A stretch of DNA of 64,000 nt from Phytophthora colocasiae (lineage: Eukaryota; Oomycota; Peronosporomycetes; Peronosporales; Peronosporaceae), in assembly GCA_018806915.1 (NCBI GenBank), contig JAGKQI010000085.1, positions 310,001 through 374,000 of the forward strand, given 5' to 3'. The notes below the pieces were generated by a model. The model worked only from the letters and a program-made list of their open reading frames with translations, did not search any database and was not told the DNA's origin. Position 1 is the stretch's first letter. Every line of letters starts with the position of its first letter. Below, piece after piece: positions 61,743 to 64,000 of the stretch. Position numbers and translations under genes: made by a program.

Positions 61743-61771
61743 GGTGCGCGTGCCCGGATTCGAACCGAGGA
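61743..61771 (+). promoter_or_regulatory. Primer-binding site, complementary to a tRNA 3' end including its T-arm
   Basis: The site starts TGGTGCGCGTGCC, complementary to ...CACGCGCACCA, and goes on with GGATTCGAACC, the complement of a T-loop. Over 29 nt the implied tRNA T-stem (CTCGG/CCGGG) pairs perfectly, so the match spans CCA, discriminator, acceptor strand and T-arm. The acceptor does not match the tRNA-Leu of the array. Confidence 0.85.
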
Positions 61772-61845
61772 TATCACCGAGTTATTTTTATATTTTGATT
61801 AGTTTCGGGGTTTGGGTACTAACTAGCTTTCTGATCGTGGTTGTT

Positions 61846-64000
61846 ATGACTGGAAGTGAAACTACACGCGAAGGAAGAGGCGACGCGTCTGGAAGCGGTA
61901 TGGCTACGAGAGCGTCGAGAAGATTGAAAGGGCAGCAGCCTGAGGAGCATGAAGATTTGGAAACCATTGTGAGAAGAAATCGTCAGGCGAACGCTGCGAA
62001 GCGGAAGGCTGCCCTTGAGGCAAAGGAATTGCTGGAACGTGAAGAAGTCCAGTCGGAGGCCGACCAGTTGGACGCGCACCACGCGAGTCAAGACGGAAGT
62101 GCTTCCGAGGAAGCTTCGGATGGAGAAGGCGATCCTGAGCAGGAGGAGTCCGGGTCCGAGGAGGATCCGGATGGAGAAGAGGAGTCTGGATCGGATGTCG
62201 ACCCGGACGAAGACCCTTCAGATGAGTCCGGTCAGGAAGTGTCTGAAGGGGAGGAGATCGAAGCTGTGGAAAACGAGGCTGAAGACTCCGATGGAGAGGA
62301 CGTGTTTGAAGATGTCCAGGTGGGGGATCGAGTTCCGGATTCTCCTCCCTTGGAAGATTTTCATTTGGATGCTGATGCCCCCGTTGGACTGGCCTCAGTC
62401 AAACAGGAGTATCGACCATTGTCACCGGTCCGGGAGGACATTGCGCTGGAAGACATGATCATGACTTCGCCAATGACTCCGGACGTCCAAGTGCCACCAC
62501 TGATTCCGGACGAATCACCTGTTGTGGAACAGTCTGGGACGCCGGCTCAACAAGCTTCTGGAGTTTACATCCCGGATGCCCAAATGTTCGAATCTCCGAA
62601 TGTTCAGCCGAGAGTTCAACCGGCACCGTCGGAATTCGAGATGACGGAAGTTCAAGCGAAGGCGTATGTGGCCGATCAAGTACGACGTTGGGAGCGTGAT
62701 GGTTCCGAAAGGAATATCCCACCCGAGGCCCGATTCGACTGGCCGCAAGTCAGGCTGAACTGTGAACCGTTCATTCGGGCGGCGTCCATGACTTCGCAGT
62801 ATTTGGACCGCCGGATGTCGATGCCAGCTCAGACTGACGCTTGGATCTCCGAGTTGCAGATACACCGTCGAACGTTCGGAATGGCTCGGGACATCCAAGC
62901 GGCGTTGATTCCACCTTCGGAGTTTTCTCCGCGGGAATGTATTGCTGTGCTTCAGACATTACTTTTCGAAGCTGGATTTGGATTTGTCAACCTCGTTCCG
63001 GGATGGTTCCGGACGCGTGTCTACAAAGTGCATCCGGATTTGGTCCGTCAAGTGGTCGGAGACATGCTCCAGCTATTGGTGGTCGAATTGGTCGAATGGA
63101 GGCAAGTGGTTGTCCAAGCGACAGAGTTTAACCGGATATTGGCAACTTCTGGGAGACAAAGCTTATACGAACAACATCCAGAAGTGTTCAGCCAAGATGA
63201 AGGTGTGTTTATTTCGGATTACGAAGTATCGCTGTTTGGATGGGAATTTGCGAGGATGCTGAAGTCGGCTGGATTCCGGAAGGTACGCAGTCCAAGAGGA
63301 CCCGTCCAGCCAGAGGTTCAACCGAAGCGAGTCCAGCGAGTGATGCCCCGAGCGCCACCATCGTCTATCCCGTCGCCCGCTACATCATCGTTCCCATCGG
63401 CACCATCGTCGTTATTCCAGAGTTTGGGGTCCAGCCGGACTGGGTCGTCTAGAAGCGGCATGACTTCTCAACAGAGTATGTCCGATCAGACGAATCCATC
63501 CGAACGAACGAGTTCGATTGAAGAGTCAAGCTTGTTTGGAACCTCCGGAGGGTCGAGTGAGTCGATGGCTAGCGCTTCGTCAGGGACGCGGACTTCCAGG
63601 GAGAGCACGTCAGATTCGTCAGGGTTCGGAATGAGTCGATCCGCCGGATCGCATATGCCGTTCCCCAGGTTCACTCCGATGGCCATGTCCGCTCGGACTT
63701 CAGGAGGCGCTATGCCCATGGAATCCGGAATGGCTTTCCAGATTACTCACGAGAATCCTCGTGGACGCTCAAGTGTTGTCCAACAAGATGATGTTGATCT
63801 GGAAGAGTCTAAACCGGAGAAGCCGAAGAAGAAGCACTCCAGGCGACGTGAAGCGGCCCGCGCAGACAAGTCTTCGAAATCCAAAGAACGTGGAAGTCGA
63901 AAGTCCGAACGGCGCCATGAGACTCCAACTGAATCAGTGCGGTCCGAGCGGTCCTCCAAGTCTGCAAGTTCCGGATCTACCCAGGTTGCGTTGAACACCA
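61846..64000 (+). CDS. Gag-like polyprotein of LTR retrotransposon, open at window end
   Basis: From ATG 61846 (MTGSETTREGRGDASG) the frame stays open to the last base, at least 718 codons. An N-terminal basic patch (RASRRLKGQQ) is followed by a coiled-coil-like stretch, a very acidic region (about 80-160; many EES/DPD/SGE), a Pro-rich linker, and a globular, aromatic-containing part at about 260-480 that is the likely capsid core. A Ser/Pro/Met-rich region and a Lys/Arg/Ser-rich tail follow. No CCHC knuckle is seen before the edge. I assign gag by position after the primer-binding site, not by a recognised domain. Confidence 0.7.
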   Translation, partial: MTGSETTREGRGDASGSGMATRASRRLKGQQPEEHEDLETIVRRNRQANAAKRKAALEAKELLEREEVQSEADQLDAHHASQDGSASEEASDGEGDPEQEESGSEEDPDGEEESGSDVDPDEDPSDESGQEVSEGEEIEAVENEAEDSDGEDVFEDVQVGDRVPDSPPLEDFHLDADAPVGLASVKQEYRPLSPVREDIALEDMIMTSPMTPDVQVPPLIPDESPVVEQSGTPAQQASGVYIPDAQMFESPNVQPRVQPAPSEFEMTEVQAKAYVADQVRRWERDGSERNIPPEARFDWPQVRLNCEPFIRAASMTSQYLDRRMSMPAQTDAWISELQIHRRTFGMARDIQAALIPPSEFSPRECIAVLQTLLFEAGFGFVNLVPGWFRTRVYKVHPDLVRQVVGDMLQLLVVELVEWRQVVVQATEFNRILATSGRQSLYEQHPEVFSQDEGVFISDYEVSLFGWEFARMLKSAGFRKVRSPRGPVQPEVQPKRVQRVMPRAPPSSIPSPATSSFPSAPSSLFQSLGSSRTGSSRSGMTSQQSMSDQTNPSERTSSIEESSLFGTSGGSSESMASASSGTRTSRESTSDSSGFGMSRSAGSHMPFPRFTPMAMSARTSGGAMPMESGMAFQITHENPRGRSSVVQQDDVDLEESKPEKPKKKHSRRREAARADKSSKSKERGSRKSERRHETPTESVRSERSSKSASSGSTQVALNT

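Larger units (their letters stand above)
60194..64000 (+). mobile_element. LTR retrotransposon, 5' part, inserted in array unit 50
   Basis: A 5' LTR, primer-binding site and gag-like frame follow each other in the expected order from 60194 to the window end. The insertion interrupts the array unit right after GGGAG, 27 bp from where the tRNA-Leu 3' end would lie. Reverse transcriptase, integrase and the 3' LTR would be beyond the window, so Gypsy or Copia type cannot be decided. Confidence 0.85.

Noticed and set aside
61743..61771. A tRNA gene near the T-arm-like GGATTCGAACC
   Set aside because: It lies just after the LTR end and begins with TGG, as a primer-binding site must; no 5' half of a tRNA is present.

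Overview
The window looks like nuclear DNA of an oomycete, most likely Phytophthora or a close relative. The evidence is densely packed genes on both strands, short GT-AG introns (mostly 58-91 nt), a decayed member of a multi-pass membrane family typical of Phytophthora, a START-like/FYVE protein of oomycete type, flagellum-associated genes (DZIP1-like, FAM194/ERICH6-like) and remnants of oomycete-style transposons. The species is inferred from protein features only.

Layout. (1) 1-5645: two cyclic-nucleotide-gated channel genes head to head. The plus-strand copy (3441-5645) is intact. The minus-strand copy (3239 to beyond the left edge) carries frameshifts and has a pogo-like DNA transposon (1180-3009, TA target duplication) in its first intron. 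An 832-bp segment is nearly identical between the two copies in inverted orientation, while the exon sequence just outside it is strongly diverged. (2) 5686-10420: ELP2 (Elongator subunit, minus), a HARBI1/PIF-type transposase-like gene with altered catalytic positions (plus), and remnants of a multi-pass membrane protein gene. (3) 10474-21661: a three-exon DZIP1-like gene (plus), a four-exon DAHP synthase with an N-terminal membrane segment (minus), a START-like/FYVE gene (minus), a possible small membrane protein (plus), and a seven-exon gene joining FAM194, thioredoxin-like and receiver-like regions (minus), with one apparent frameshift. (4) 21662-23400: transposon debris, including a roughly 1-kb element with terminal inverted repeats and a SANT/Myb-like fragment.

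(5) 23401-60193: the dominant feature, a 36.8-kb head-to-tail array of 50 units of about 739 bp. 49 units carry a class II tRNA-Leu (anticodon AAG) on the minus strand, and all 50 carry a second tRNA-like sequence with a perfect B box just downstream. 43 tRNA-Leu copies look intact; six carry indels or stem substitutions. Downstream T-runs alternate between T3 (18 copies) and T4 (31 copies). (6) 60194-64000: an LTR retrotransposon inserted into unit 50. It has a 1547-bp 5' LTR (TGTG...CACA), a primer-binding site that extends over the whole T-arm of a tRNA, and a long gag-like frame that leaves the window still open. The array therefore probably continues on the far side of this element.

The single-copy genes do not form one pathway. 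The array is best explained as a tandemly amplified tRNA locus shaped by unequal crossing-over. Whether most copies are transcribed cannot be told from sequence.
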